Below are positions 49,201-56,739 of a stretch of 64,000 nucleotides of DNA, one piece after another; position 1 is the stretch's first letter, and every line of letters begins with the position of its first letter. The notes under the pieces were generated by a model that was given only the letters and a program-made list of their open reading frames with translations, searched no databases and was not told the origin of the DNA. Both the position numbers and the translations under genes were made by a program. The DNA comes from Sapria himalayana (Eukaryota > Streptophyta > Magnoliopsida > Malpighiales > Rafflesiaceae). The DNA lies in contig JAREIK010002662.1 of NCBI GenBank assembly GCA_029783825.1, positions 1 to 64,000 on the forward strand, given 5' to 3'.

Positions 49201-51765
49201 AAAAGCTAATCCCCAAATCTGGGATCCTAAATTTAGTGTTTCCAAAACATGGCACCCTCAAAAATTAAGGTTTTTGGCCAATAAACACAATGTTGCTTTT
49301 TGAAATTTGGCATCACCTCTTCTCAATGGTATAACTCTAATTCTACCTCTTAACGGCATAACTGGTAACTCTGGCACCACTTCCTCTTAATGCCACTGAC
49401 ACAGTGGGCATCACGCCCATCACACACAATGGGTGTGCACTGATAATATATAGTGACTGATGTGCACTGTAGCACACAATCACACATATAGCACACATAT
49501 ATGGTGAATGACATGCTAGTAGAGTGTACATATCCTTTTTTATTATTTTGCACAATTACACGATCTAGGGGTTGTTCTCCTCGTCACCTTTAATATATAC
49601 ATGAAATACAATGATCTGGGTGGGTACATGTCCTTTTTTATGATTTTACACAATTACACGATCTAGGGTTGTTCTTGTGACCTTTAATATGCGCATGAAA
49701 TACAAAGATCTGGGTGTGTGCACCACAGCACACGCCGTGGCAATCACTCATCCCAATCATAGCTGAAAAAACAAAAAACAAAAATTTATCAAACTTATTA
49801 AGTAATAGTCCATGTGGTTCATTTACACAAAACAGTTATGTATTTCAATGATTTTGTCGATATTAAGTTTGAAATCAAAGAAATATCCAAGCCAATTTTA
49901 AAAATTAGAGAATAGATGAAAGTAAGGACATTTTGTTTTCTGAATCCACCATTTGATTCCGTCCATTGGTCTGGATGCATTGGCTGTAAACTGTAATAGC
50001 TATTGCATCAAAAAAACCTATGGGCGGGTCAGAAGGGCATATGACACATTTTCGTCTGACTTGAGCCAGTCTTTTTATAAATTTGGCATGTGATGACACG
50101 AGTTGTGCTCAGGTCACAAATTCACGACGCTCTGGGCCACCACCCAAGCATGACCCATTGTGGTAAGGAACCAAGGTCATATTTGGGTAGGGCAAGCAGG
50201 CACGTTGGGTCATGTTGTGCCGACCCACACCAACTCTGGAAGTGAGCTGTGTTGTGCAGGGTCCATGTTTTACAGGCCATGTCATACCAGGCTCGTTTTT
50301 TGCATGCCATGTAGTGTGGGACCTGTTTTTTGTGGGCTGTGTCATGTCAGACCCATGTTTTTGCAAGCAGTGTCATTCCAGTCATGCTTTTTGCAGGCCA
50401 TGTCATGCCAGTCCTGTGTTTTAGGATCATTTCCACATGCATGGTTCGGCTGCCTGACCTGTTTGTCACCTCTAGTTAAAATCAAGTAAAATTTATTGTT
50501 GTTAAATTATTGATTGTTAGTCATTTTTATACACTTTTAGCATTTGTATCTGTCATTTTTTTGAAATTATTTTTTAAACTGTCTTGTTTGATACTTATTC
50601 CTCGAACAAGAAAAAATGTGTTGTTTGAGCTATTTTATGTTTTTATTGGTAGTGATGTTCACTCTGTGTGTGTGTGTGTGTGTGTGTCGGTACATGTATT
50701 GAAATTTGAATCAGAAAATATTGACATGGCTTGGGGTGGTATGGGGGTGGGGAAGGGAAACAGCATGGCTAGCTTCATTCTCTTCAACATATTTGGTCAG
50801 AATTTATTCTTTGAATTAACATATTGCATGTGTTGGGTGTTTTTGTGTGCTTTATTTTGATTTCATTCAGTGGGGTGTTAATGCAGCTAGACCTGCTATA
50901 CTTGTGCGGGACTGCGAGATGGCTGCACCTTGTGATACGACAGTTCTGCACCCTACTAGTGGGGGCAATATCCATTACTTCAAAGCTTTGTCTCCTTGTG
51001 CATTGTTTGATGTTCTTTCACCACCCTACTCCTCAAAAGATGGACGCAATTGCTCTTATTTCCAAGAAATTCACAAGAGAGATTTACCAGGTGTTTCACA
51101 AATATCTTAATTTCTCATTTTTATTGAAAAGTCTTATAATAATATTTAATGTCTTAGCTTTAAGTTTTAGCAAGACAGCAAGAGATGATGATGGTCTTGG
51201 TAGTATGTTGCAGTCACACACCCAGGCAAAATTAGGAGCGTTAAACTAGTTGTTTAGCAGGTGGGTTTCGCTTTGGCTTTGGATCTCCCTGTAACTAGGC
51301 TTTTCCAGTGGTGGGTTCACCCAACTTAGTTGTCTATGAGCAGCAACACATCTGGTCTGGTATGTCATGCTTGCAAGTCACCACAAATTACCAGTAATAG
51401 ATCCAAGGGAGCACCCCCTTTAAGCCAGCTAATCTCTCCCTTTTATACACACTTCTATAATTGTCCACCAAACACAGGTTCAATTACATCCAAGATTAAA
51501 CCCATTATGTTTGATAATGATTGACAGTAAAGGAGGTGCATTTGTATGGTAAATCAGTTATGTATATTTTTCTCAGCATACAAATTTGTTACCAATACCA
51601 TTGCATTTTTCATGCACAACAATCAATTGTATTATTTTCTTTTATGGTTCAGATAAGTTGAATGGAATAACCACCTCCAAAGGGGTATGGCTACAAGAAA
51701 CTCAACCCCCAGAAAACTTTTTGGTCACGCGTGGCAGATACAAAGGCCCTCTTATTAGACATTAA
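25780..51765 (+). CDS. PCO: Plant cysteine oxidase (five exons, 244 residues)
   Basis: PCOs are cytosolic and nuclear non-heme iron dioxygenases that use O2 to oxidise an N-terminal cysteine, above all on ERF-VII factors, marking them for the N-degron pathway. Joined exons 25780-25879, 26009-26175, 26304-26454, 50887-51090 and 51653-51765 total 735 bases, in frame, with GT and AG at every junction. Visible features are [19 protein letters not shown] (N-terminus), [28 protein letters not shown] with iron ligands His104 and His106, SGGNIHYF with His169, FDVLSPPY with Asp181 and Tyr187, and a C-terminal QPPENF...KGPLIRH. Length and N-terminus match the short PCO4/PCO5 type. Divergent spots: LLMRSYDW replaces the usual MHVKSYDW, and the segment before the last motif is unusual. 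It could be active or a recent non-functional paralogue. Confidence 0.9.
26009..26175 (+). CDS. PCO: PCO exon 2
   Basis: Codes for residues 34-89, containing VGLEPEA and [13 protein letters not shown]. The acceptor TTTTATCAG precedes it and GTAAGT follows. Intron 1 is 129 bases. The middle ([13 protein letters not shown]) is the loop that varies among family members. Confidence 0.9.
26304..26454 (+). CDS. PCO: PCO exon 3 with the first two iron ligands
   Basis: Codes for residues 90-139. [12 protein letters not shown] holds iron ligands His104 and His106. Acceptor TTGCTTCAG; donor AAAG|GTACC. Intron 2 is 128 bases. What follows is the 24.4-kb third intron. Confidence 0.92.
27610..29450 (-). 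pseudogene. hAT transposase relic
   Basis: Aligned in order with copy 1 on the minus strand: dimerisation region near 27690-27860, the YYDIRH-type segment with S-S-T-D-I-D-I-F-E near 28000-28100, the core near 28700-29000 (cognate of TTCGATAACGCT-type sequence), and N-terminal sequence near 29230-29440. It is full of stops and indels. The last part lies against the Mutator-like insertion. Confidence 0.78.
29451..30596. mobile_element. Probable Mutator-like element with long TIRs and GAGCTC-rich core
   Basis: About 90 bases at each end are inverted copies: GAGAATTATGTTTTG from 29453 and its complement CAAAACATAATTCTC ending 30594, followed inward by a shared ACAATTAGAAACTAAA-type block. A 9-bp duplication TTTTTATTT flanks it (29442-29450 and 30597-30605). 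Long TIRs with a 9-bp duplication are typical of Mutator-like elements. It carries no transposase. The core is C-rich (29600-29750), then dense GAGCT(C) words (29760-30380) including a 19-bp tandem array, then a G-rich stretch. Confidence 0.78.
29892..30128. repeat. 19-bp tandem array, about 12 copies
   Basis: The unit GAGCTCCAGCGAGCTCTAC repeats every 19 bases from 29892 to about 30119, nearly identical, with one GTGCTCC variant at 30101. Because 19 is not a multiple of 3, all three frames cycle through the same 19-residue pattern, giving misleading open frames. Each unit holds two palindromic GAGCTC or near-GAGCTC words, so the array can fold back on itself. Confidence 0.95.
32129..32499. 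mobile_element. Miniature hAT element in PCO intron 3
   Basis: The left end AGATGGGTCAAATGGGC and right end CCCGTTTGACACATCTA are family TIRs with small changes. The duplication TTTATTTT lies at 32121-32128 and 32500-32507; one T is ambiguous between duplication and TIR. About 370 bp, moderately decayed (GGCCATGCC, CATGGCTGAATC words), no coding capacity. Confidence 0.85.
32508..34757. other. AT-rich intron sequence with a dispersed repeat
   Basis: No gene or TIR was found. Parts of 33180-33330 resemble 39590-39680 (shared TATTTTTAGTATCAT words), and 34090-34200 resembles 45800-45900 (AATAATTTGTAATTAAAAT-like). These point to an unclassified old repeat with several copies in the intron. Confidence 0.4.
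34766..35161. mobile_element. Well-preserved miniature hAT element, 396 bp
   Basis: TIRs TAGAGGTGTCAAATGGG (34766) and GGTTGACACCTCTA (35161) and a perfect duplication TCTCAAGT (34758-34765 and 35162-35169) mark a recent insertion. The hairpin at 34907-34944 and the following TCGCGGGAGGGGAAGCATG stretch are nearly the same as in the 18-4290 element, and the hairpin is also shared with full-length copies. The high CpG content is intact, unlike older members. Confidence 0.95.
35640..37060 (-). mobile_element. Truncated hAT relic with left terminus
   Basis: The left TIR TAGAAGTGGCAAATGGGC starts at 35640. It is followed by decayed terminal DNA to about 35925, a microsatellite, AT spacer, and minus-strand transposase fragments: the dimerisation region cognate at 36310-36440, a core fragment at 36600-36760, and N-terminal sequence near 36900-37040. 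A large piece of the core is missing. No right TIR was found. Confidence 0.65.
35927..35974. repeat. CA/TA microsatellite
   Basis: A (CA)n run with one GA interruption, followed by (TA)n. It lies inside the truncated hAT relic. Confidence 0.92.
37061..37959. other. Intron sequence, mostly AT-rich, with a GC-balanced patch
   Basis: A TA microsatellite lies at 37204-37255. A GC-balanced patch at about 37740-37930 contains GGCAAGGTGTCATTGGCTGC and CTTAGGTGTGTCTAAG. I do not recognise it. No open frame of note. Confidence 0.4.
37960..39090 (+). pseudogene. hAT transposase relic, plus strand, C-terminus missing
   Basis: Plus-strand fragments align with the transposase from its N-terminal third onward: [20 protein letters not shown] near 38010, [20 protein letters not shown] near 38160-38225, a cognate of FSVTFDN near 38480, the Cys-rich [12 protein letters not shown] block near 38580, and CIAFRYI-like sequence near 38955. 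It ends abruptly near 39010-39090 before the dimerisation region. It is opposite in orientation to the 35640-37060 relic. Confidence 0.72.
39180..39523. mobile_element. hAT-family fragment with left terminus
   Basis: The left TIR TAGAGGTGTCAAATGCC starts at 39180 and is followed by GGCACGG-type terminal sequence and a decayed hairpin region (GAACCCGACCCG at about 39443). The 8-mer ATTGTGAT before the TIR (39172-39179) recurs at 39524-39531, but the sequence just before the second copy does not look like a family TIR, so the pairing may be chance. Confidence 0.5.
39822..40196 (+). repeat. Copia 5' LTR
   Basis: Begins TGTTGATATTGGGC and ends near TACAACA. It carries a small internal duplication of the GGGCTT-TTTATGTTTG segment (about 24 bp) that the 3' LTR lacks. 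A CT-rich block with repeated CTTGGATTTTTCTCTTCTT lies near the end. Confidence 0.85.
40197..40214 (+). other. Copia primer-binding site
   Basis: ATTGATATTGGAGCTGAG is a decayed form of the ATTGGTATCAGAGC site complementary to initiator tRNA-Met, just inside the 5' LTR. Confidence 0.75.
40313..41410 (+). pseudogene. Copia gag relic
   Basis: Gag packages the element's RNA. Near 40440 sequence reading [20 protein letters not shown] followed by [15 protein letters not shown] matches the usual start of plant Copia gag (F-x-G-x-N-Y/F-x-x-W). The middle is broken by stops. A decayed zinc knuckle (C-x2-C-K-K-F-G-Y, then C) lies at about 41310-41410. Several frameshifts. Confidence 0.8.
41470..42626 (+). 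pseudogene. Copia protease and integrase relic, first part
   Basis: A decayed protease-like block ([18 protein letters not shown]) is at about 41475-41535, followed by [20 protein letters not shown] near 41630. A cognate of the GHLNYRGL zinc-binding lead-in is at about 41865, and the integrase core lies at 41990-42455, including [20 protein letters not shown] and NYWAEVV. Frameshifts and stops break it. It ends at the miniature hAT insertion. Confidence 0.82.
42627..43033. mobile_element. Miniature hAT element inserted in the Copia integrase-RT linker
   Basis: TIRs TAGATGTGTCAAATGGG (42627) and TTTTTTGACACCTCTA (43033) with a perfect duplication GATATAGT (42619-42626 and 43034-43041). 407 bp, GC-rich, no coding capacity. 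The interrupted Copia frame reads ...FVGYS-like before and [20 protein letters not shown] after, so the insertion split one codon run. Confidence 0.94.
43042..43990 (+). pseudogene. Copia reverse transcriptase relic
   Basis: After the linker, the stretch 43209-43487 reads stop-free and contains [20 protein letters not shown] and TWTLVDLP, the classic start of the RT domain. Then come [49 protein letters not shown] and VEQFIGFVK at about 43530-43750, with the catalytic Asp of QLD(I/V)K kept. Later parts, including the YVDD region, are decayed. Confidence 0.85.
44450..44800 (+). pseudogene. Copia RNase H relic
   Basis: [20 protein letters not shown] at about 44457-44517 matches the family's S-G-Y-x-F-x-L-G...W-x-S-K-K-Q block. 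Remnants of the following A-E-A-E-Y region and of DNQ and HSRIKHI lie at about 44545-44710. RNase H removes the RNA template during reverse transcription. The frame is broken. Confidence 0.78.
44883..45170 (+). repeat. Copia 3' LTR
   Basis: Starts TATTGATATTGGGC after the purine tract. It matches the 5' LTR to about 45170, where similarity stops in the CTCTCTGTAATTCTTATA region, so the end is probably truncated. Confidence 0.82.
45171..46921. other. AT-rich intron sequence with dispersed repeats
   Basis: 45295-45380 is an inverted copy of 39741-39820 (shared AAATTTGAGAGAGATTTTCTT), just outside the Copia element. 46010-46620 has a direct counterpart at about 48120-48640. No gene. Confidence 0.5.
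46922..47480. mobile_element. hAT-family fragment with left terminus
   Basis: The left TIR TAGAGGTGACGAATAGGTTG starts at 46922. The body has decayed GGCATG words and an internal repeat about 170-200 bases apart (AGAGTGACAAAGCATGCTCC near 47090 and AGAGTGACAAAATGTGCTAT near 47288). No right TIR was found; the right limit is approximate. Confidence 0.5.
47481..50039. other. Intron sequence, mostly AT-rich
   Basis: 48120-48640 is a diverged copy of 46010-46620. From 49090 composition becomes more balanced, with repeated ATTAGGGTTTC words (49140-49290) and a tandem duplication at 49525-49720. No coding region was supported. Confidence 0.5.
49525..49720. repeat. Tandem duplication, two units of about 99 bp
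   Basis: Units start GTACAT(A/G)TCCTTTTTTAT at 49525 and 49624. Both contain ACAATTACACGATCTAGGG and end with GATCTGGGTG. They differ by a few substitutions and small indels. Confidence 0.88.
50040..50474. mobile_element. hAT-family fragment with right terminus and internal minisatellite
   Basis: The right end CTGTTTGTCACCTCTA (50474) is a family TIR. The body has decayed GGCATG/GTCATG words and a 30-bp array at 50261-50428. No left TIR or duplication could be assigned. It lies 413 bases before PCO exon 4. Confidence 0.6.
50261..50428. repeat. 30-bp tandem array, about 5.6 copies
   Basis: Units begin at exactly 50261, 50291, 50321, 50351, 50381 and 50411. The common form is (G/A)(T/C)CCATGTTTTTTGCAGGCCA followed by TGTCATGCCA. 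Copies differ at many positions but the 30-base spacing is perfect. Confidence 0.9.
50665..50687. repeat. TG microsatellite
   Basis: An uninterrupted (TG)n run about 200 bases upstream of PCO exon 4. Confidence 0.92.
50887..51090 (+). CDS. PCO: PCO exon 4 with the third iron ligand
   Basis: Codes for residues 140-207 and the first base of 208: [23 protein letters not shown] (His169), [27 protein letters not shown]. The acceptor is TTAATGCAG; using the earlier CATTCAG six bases upstream of GTGTTAATG would bring in a TAA, so 50887 is the right start. Donor CAG|GTGTTT. Intron 4 is 562 bases with no recognisable content. Confidence 0.92.
51653..51765 (+). CDS. PCO: PCO exon 5 with the stop codon
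   Basis: Codes for residues 208-244: [20 protein letters not shown], then [17 protein letters not shown] and TAA. The acceptor is TTATGGTTCAG. The W-L-Q-E and Q-P-P-E-N-F motifs are the family's C-terminal signature. No clear AATAAA signal was seen close downstream. Confidence 0.88.
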
Positions 51766-52359
51766 AATATGCTTCTTTTCGGTCACCTCTGAATATGTTG
51801 TGTATTTTTTTTTTTAGTTTATGTTGAACAGAAAATGGAGAAAGCTAATTGTTTATCCATAATTGATGTGTTATTTTTTTCATTTTTCTCCTAAAGATTG
51901 ATCGCCTCTTTTATTGTTTTGACAACTTTTATTAAACAAGTGATTGGCTGAATCATTGTAAATATATTTACTTGGTTGATGCCTCAATTTATCCCGTATG
52001 GATGGCTATAATGTATATACATATTTAGTTGTATGCATATATCCATATTAGTTTTGATTCTCAAGTTGGGTGAATTTAGGGCTACATTTTGATTTACTGC
52101 TGAGTTGCGTGAATTTATGGCAACATTTTGATTTTCAAGTTTCAGTGTATTAAGGTTTTTTTTGGGTTTGCCTTGACTGAAAAAAATTATGATTTTAATT
52201 ATTTTTGGGTTTAATTTATATTTTTTTTCAAACTTAAAAAATTAAGGTTATTTTTTATTTTTTTAAAATGAGCAACTTTTGCACAAATTTTCCTATTTTT
52301 TGAATATGATTGAAATCCAGCTAGCTTGGACCAAGTTTGTTGGTGTTGTGTTTTGTTTA
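51766..52359. other. PCO 3' flank, including the presumed 3' UTR
   Basis: Non-repetitive sequence after the stop codon. T-rich runs are present, but no strong polyadenylation signal could be chosen. It ends at the target duplication of the next hAT relic. Confidence 0.5.
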
Positions 52360-53039
52360 CTTTTTCTTAGAGGTGTCAAATGAGTCATGCCCTACAAGCA
52401 TGGCTCGTTTTTGGGTGGCCCAGTTGGGCTATCATACCATGTTAGGCACGCCATGACCAACACAATTTCTGGCAGGCTCAGGTCTATTGTTCTAAGTTAT
52501 TTTGGGTTATGTCGGATTATTTGGTTTTGTGGGCAGTACTACACTAGGTACCATCCATCGGCCACCACCACCATATACTGATGACTAATCACCATGGAAA
52601 TGTAAAAATATATATATATATAAAAATAAATACAAAAATAAATAAATAAAAAATTGATTACATGTATAACATACATTAAACATAATGTTAACAAAGAATA
52701 AGTATATGTACATGATTAAAAATACATAAACATAAATTATAATTGGTGCATAGTAAGTGTATTAAAAAATAAAATACAAAATTTATTGCAAACTAAAGAC
52801 TGTGAGACAGATATCAAAAAAAAATAATAAATAATAATTAATAATAATATCAAGAAAAAAAAATATAATCATAAATCATAGTTATACTATTGAAATTTAA
52901 TTGTATCGTATCAAAATGATAATTATAGAATAAATATAATATCAACAAACAATAATTAATCTCAGTATCAATCAATGTCTGTATGTAAATCATCATCATT
53001 ATGTAAGCAGATGATTGTATCAATAGTGGTGGCATTAAT

Positions 53040-54850
53040 ATCTTTTAAGTCCCATGAGTCATCATTTGTAGCAATTATTGCACTCCATATTTATCTTGAA
53101 TGTCCAACCTCAAATTTTCTTAGTCTTTCATGCATTCATGTTTCTCAATAATATCTTGTCACAATCTTGATCTCCTATCTAAAATAATATAGGTCGTAAT
53201 AGAAAAACAAACTCCACTGTTATGCTAGATATCTGGGGAGTCAGTAGATTCAATGTCATCTTAGATAATACGGAATAGGTGAATTCATATGATTTTTACC
53301 ATAGTAAAATATCAAGGTTATTATTATTATTATTATGTGATAGGATTGAACAGTAGTTTCTATTAAACTATTAAGACAACTCACACCTATTGGATGGACC
53401 ACCCATCGTTTCTTAGTCACTAACTAAATAGAGAAGTTATTTTCTCTGAATATGGTGTCTATATCCATACTCGGAGCTTGACTATAACTACTAACATACT
53501 TAGTGTCATTATATGTAAATAAATAAATCAATTTTTTTATGAATGAATCCTTTATATTTGATTCATGTATGTGGATATGTATGTTAAAATGTTCTCTACC
53601 CCTTCCACCTTAATCCTAAGATCTAATAGGAAACTAGGTAATAAAGAAATGAAATAATGAATTTGTACTTAAAATATTTGGTTTTCATCTCAATGGTCAT
53701 GATACTAAATATAATATGACCTCTAGGCTTGCTAAACATATTACTAATATTGGATATATATACATGAGTGAAATGCAAATGGTGGGAGTATACACATATG
53801 AACATATTTCCTCGTATCATATAAAATCTTCAGGAATTTCATAAAAAAAAATTATGTATCTTAGTCAAAATCATTAATAATAAATTTTTCACTCTTACTA
53901 TTAATATAATCGAATATCACGTGTTCATCTCTAATATAATACTCTAACATCAAGTAAGTATAATTTTATTGATGTCTCACATCTATTTGGAAATTCTTCT
54001 TCTTTAGACCCGTAGACAAATATAGACTACCAAACTTTTATTATTTGCTCGGCATCATAATATATTTTAGTGAGTTTCTCTTTTTTTCTAATGCGGGGGT
54101 AATAACCTTCATCATTTCTTGTATTATCAAGTTAATAATATAACACATGTACCTAAAAAGAAAAATCTCACCCATGTCCCATCTCTAATGGTCCTAACAA
54201 ACATACTAATAGTGACTCCGTCATTATATGTGATACTAAATATGTTATTGTGAATATCATAATATCTAAAGATCCTTATCATACACTCATATATGACATG
54301 ACCAATATGAGGATGAAGAATCTCAAGAAATCCTAATTTTTTTTAAGTTTTCATGTAGAATCTACATAGTGTGTGGTGATGAATGAAATGATATATCATC
54401 GTGACTAATCCAGATATTAGATGAGTACTATTCAACTATATTTCCTAAATTCATTAATTAATTTTCTAAATTATAATATTTAATTATGTTGTTAATACAT
54501 GTGGACATAGGAATCTAATCATAAGTAGGTTGGAAGTAGGTTTGCATGATATTGACTACCTTATGATCATTCGAAGATCTAATTAAAAGATTCATGATCA
54601 TAATCAGTTTGGTCATTCATTTCCTCCCTAAATCATTGTGATATATAAATGAGGTCAAAGAAGTTGAACTAAATCCAACTTCAAAAACATCATCTCTCAT
54701 ACTTAGTTGGGGTTGCCTGTGATCTAATATACTAAATTTTTTTATGCACTGATAGGCATACCTCTTTAGGTGGCCCGAGCTACTGGTACTCCTATATGTA
54801 TATATATTTTTAACAATATATACATTGTGCCAATTATTCATCAATACCCC
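53040..54850 (-). pseudogene. hAT transposase relic
   Basis: Minus-strand order matches copy 1: dimerisation region near 53130-53290, TDIDTIF-like segment near 53440-53500, MTIEMKTKYFKYKFI near 53690 (cognate of MVAEMETKYLKYWST), the core near 54150-54450, and SSGHLKRYAYQCIKK (BED finger end) with LDHRQPQLSMRDDVFEVGFS at 54690-54800. Stops and indels throughout. Confidence 0.82.
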
Positions 54851-55204
54851 TAAAATTTTATTTTTTTATTATTTTAAAGTGAGTCCAAATAATTAGAGTT
54901 CTTGTTTTTTTATTTTTTAGGTATTTTGAGTTGAGGCCATGAGAGAATATGGTTTTAGTCTCGAATCTTTCCGTAATATTATTATTATTATTATGTATAT
55001 GTAGATCAATGTTAATTTCATTATCATTATATTCACTATTAGCCATTATTTAATTTTTAAAGTTATGTTTAAAAATAATACACTAATATATATAAGCAAC
55101 TAAAAAAAAAATACTTGGATTCTACTACTATTAGGCGTTTACCTATTCACAACTGGAGGCATCGTTCCATTCCAGCTTCCAACTTTCAATTTCCAAAGAA
55201 AGGG

Positions 55205-55425
55205 TAGAGCTGCAGTCCCATAAAGAGAGAGAGAGATAGGGAGAGAGAGAGAGAGAGGCAGATAGAGAGAGAGGGAGGGAGAGAGAGGGAGAGAGAGAGA
55301 GAGAGAATTAGAGAATAAAAAAACTCTAAATTGTAATTTGAGAATGAGAGAGATAGAGAGAGAGAATTAAAGAATAAAAAAACTCTAAATTGTAATTTGA
55401 GAATGAGAGAGAGGGACAATAGAGG
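55205..55425. repeat. GA-rich tract with a 58-bp duplicated unit
   Basis: (GA)n with scattered interruptions. The segment AATTAGAGAATAAAAAAACT...TTTGAGAATGAGAGAGA occurs twice, starting at about 55307 and 55365. It lies in the leader region of the hAT relic, where young copies also have short GAGAGA runs (3240-3290, 61240-61270). Confidence 0.88.
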
Positions 55426-56048
55426 AGAGCACAAAGCAAAGGAGATGTGAGATATAGTTCTAAGAATTTAAAAATTTAAATACTTAATCTATATTTTTAT
55501 GTTTTTTTATTAAAATATTATATTAATTTTTTATTTTTTTGATTTTTTTTAATATGTAAATGGGTAGAAACTCGCGACATTCATTAGATTTCTACCCCTA
55601 GCCATTGGAATTCATTCCAATGGCTAGGATTTTCAGATTTTAATTTATTTTTTCAAATAGCAACATCAATGCACTTGCTCGAAAATGATAGTGCCTACTA
55701 TTGCCGTGGGCCCATGTGCACATTCGCCCGATGCCCTATAACCACATAACCATTAGGACTTCTATCCCAATGGGGTGATCGGTAATGTTAATATGCTAGA
55801 TTGGGTTAATTTAAAAAAACCTGTCATGTGGACATTGTTGGTATCATACAATTTAATTTTATTAAAAATACCCATAACTTGTTCCTAGGATGCAATCCCA
55901 GGGCAGTCTTTGGCCCAACATAGCACGAGTCATAAGCATGACCTAGGTCCATACACAATTCTAAACCATCCTATGCCAGACCATGTACGGCTCAGTTGGG
56001 CCATGCCTAGTGCCATGCCCGGGCTGCCTAGCCCACTTGACACCTCTA

Positions 56049-56739
56049 CATTTCCCGATGAATGATGGTTCTCAACCTCGCATACCATGTTTAATTTATT
56101 TCAAAATTTTCTCTTATTTCAAAACTTTTAAATAATTAAATAATTATTTATTTCTTAAATTGTATGTTTTTAAAACTCAACCTCATTAATTAGCTAGGAC
56201 TACCATCTACAAACAACTAATATAAAATAGATGAATGACACCATCAAATTGATGAATATATATAGATAACCTCAAATTCATAGCTTATTTTTTAGATAGA
56301 TGTGAAATCAACTATTTTAACAAGGAAACTTGTAAGAATATATATTTATTAATCAATCACTTGGTTATATAAGATTAGAAATGAGTAGAATGTGTTGGAA
56401 CTGATTTATACTAAAAGTTATTTCTGATTGTTTTCCATTTTCTTAATTTATATATTTTTCTTTTTTTAAATAGAAAATATTATAATGAGCTAAATTTATG
56501 AAAATAATATGTCCTTTGTTTTACATTATAGATGATTTAGTGTATAAAGTTTGGCTTAATGTATAGAAGATAGAATCATCAATTCTAATGGAATATAAGT
56601 TTGTTATTCATAATTTAGATAGAGTTGAACAACCTATATATAAGATTGTAGTAATAAATTTTAGTAGTTCTATGTCGACTATGGTGAAGTTCTAACTTTA
56701 AGTGCTAATGCACTTAAGTCTACACATCACATTATCAAG
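56049..56739. other. AT-rich DNA, nothing recognised
   Basis: No TIR of the next relic was found here, so its 5' part is presumed lost. No coding region. Confidence 0.5.

Larger units (their letters stand above)
26455..50886 (+). other. PCO intron 3, 24,432 bases, filled with transposons
   Basis: Begins GTACC and ends TTAATGCAG. It contains hAT elements at 27080-31903, 32129-32499, 34766-35161, 42627-43033 and fragments, a Mutator-like element (29451-30596), a Copia element (39822-45170) and several dispersed repeats. Exons on both sides keep phase 1 across it (G|CT, Ala140), which supports it as one intron rather than two gene fragments brought together. The insertions fall on both strands and span very different ages. 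Confidence 0.82.
52368..56048 (-). mobile_element. Old full-length hAT relic downstream of PCO
   Basis: TIRs TAGAGGTGTCAAATGAG (52368) and CACTTGACACCTCTA (56048). Flanking CTTTTTCT and CATTTCCC agree at only 5 of 8 bases, so the duplication is decayed or doubtful. The minus-strand transposase relic is at 53040-54850. A GA-rich tract and the GCCATTGG hairpin (55605-55630) follow in the expected positions, then a decayed GC terminus (55890-56048). Confidence 0.82.

Noticed and set aside
50160..50489. Open frame of about 110 codons rich in Cys and His
   Set aside because: It runs through the 30-bp array in a hAT fragment; the apparent Cys/His pattern is the repeat, not a zinc finger.
50847..51249. 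Reading exon 4 of PCO as a separate single-exon gene
   Set aside because: Its frame lacks a sensible start, its 5' edge has a splice acceptor, and it continues in phase from exon 3, so it is better explained as part of the split gene.
55186..55434. Ser/Leu-rich open frame on the minus strand
   Set aside because: It is the translation of a GA-rich microsatellite inside a hAT relic leader.
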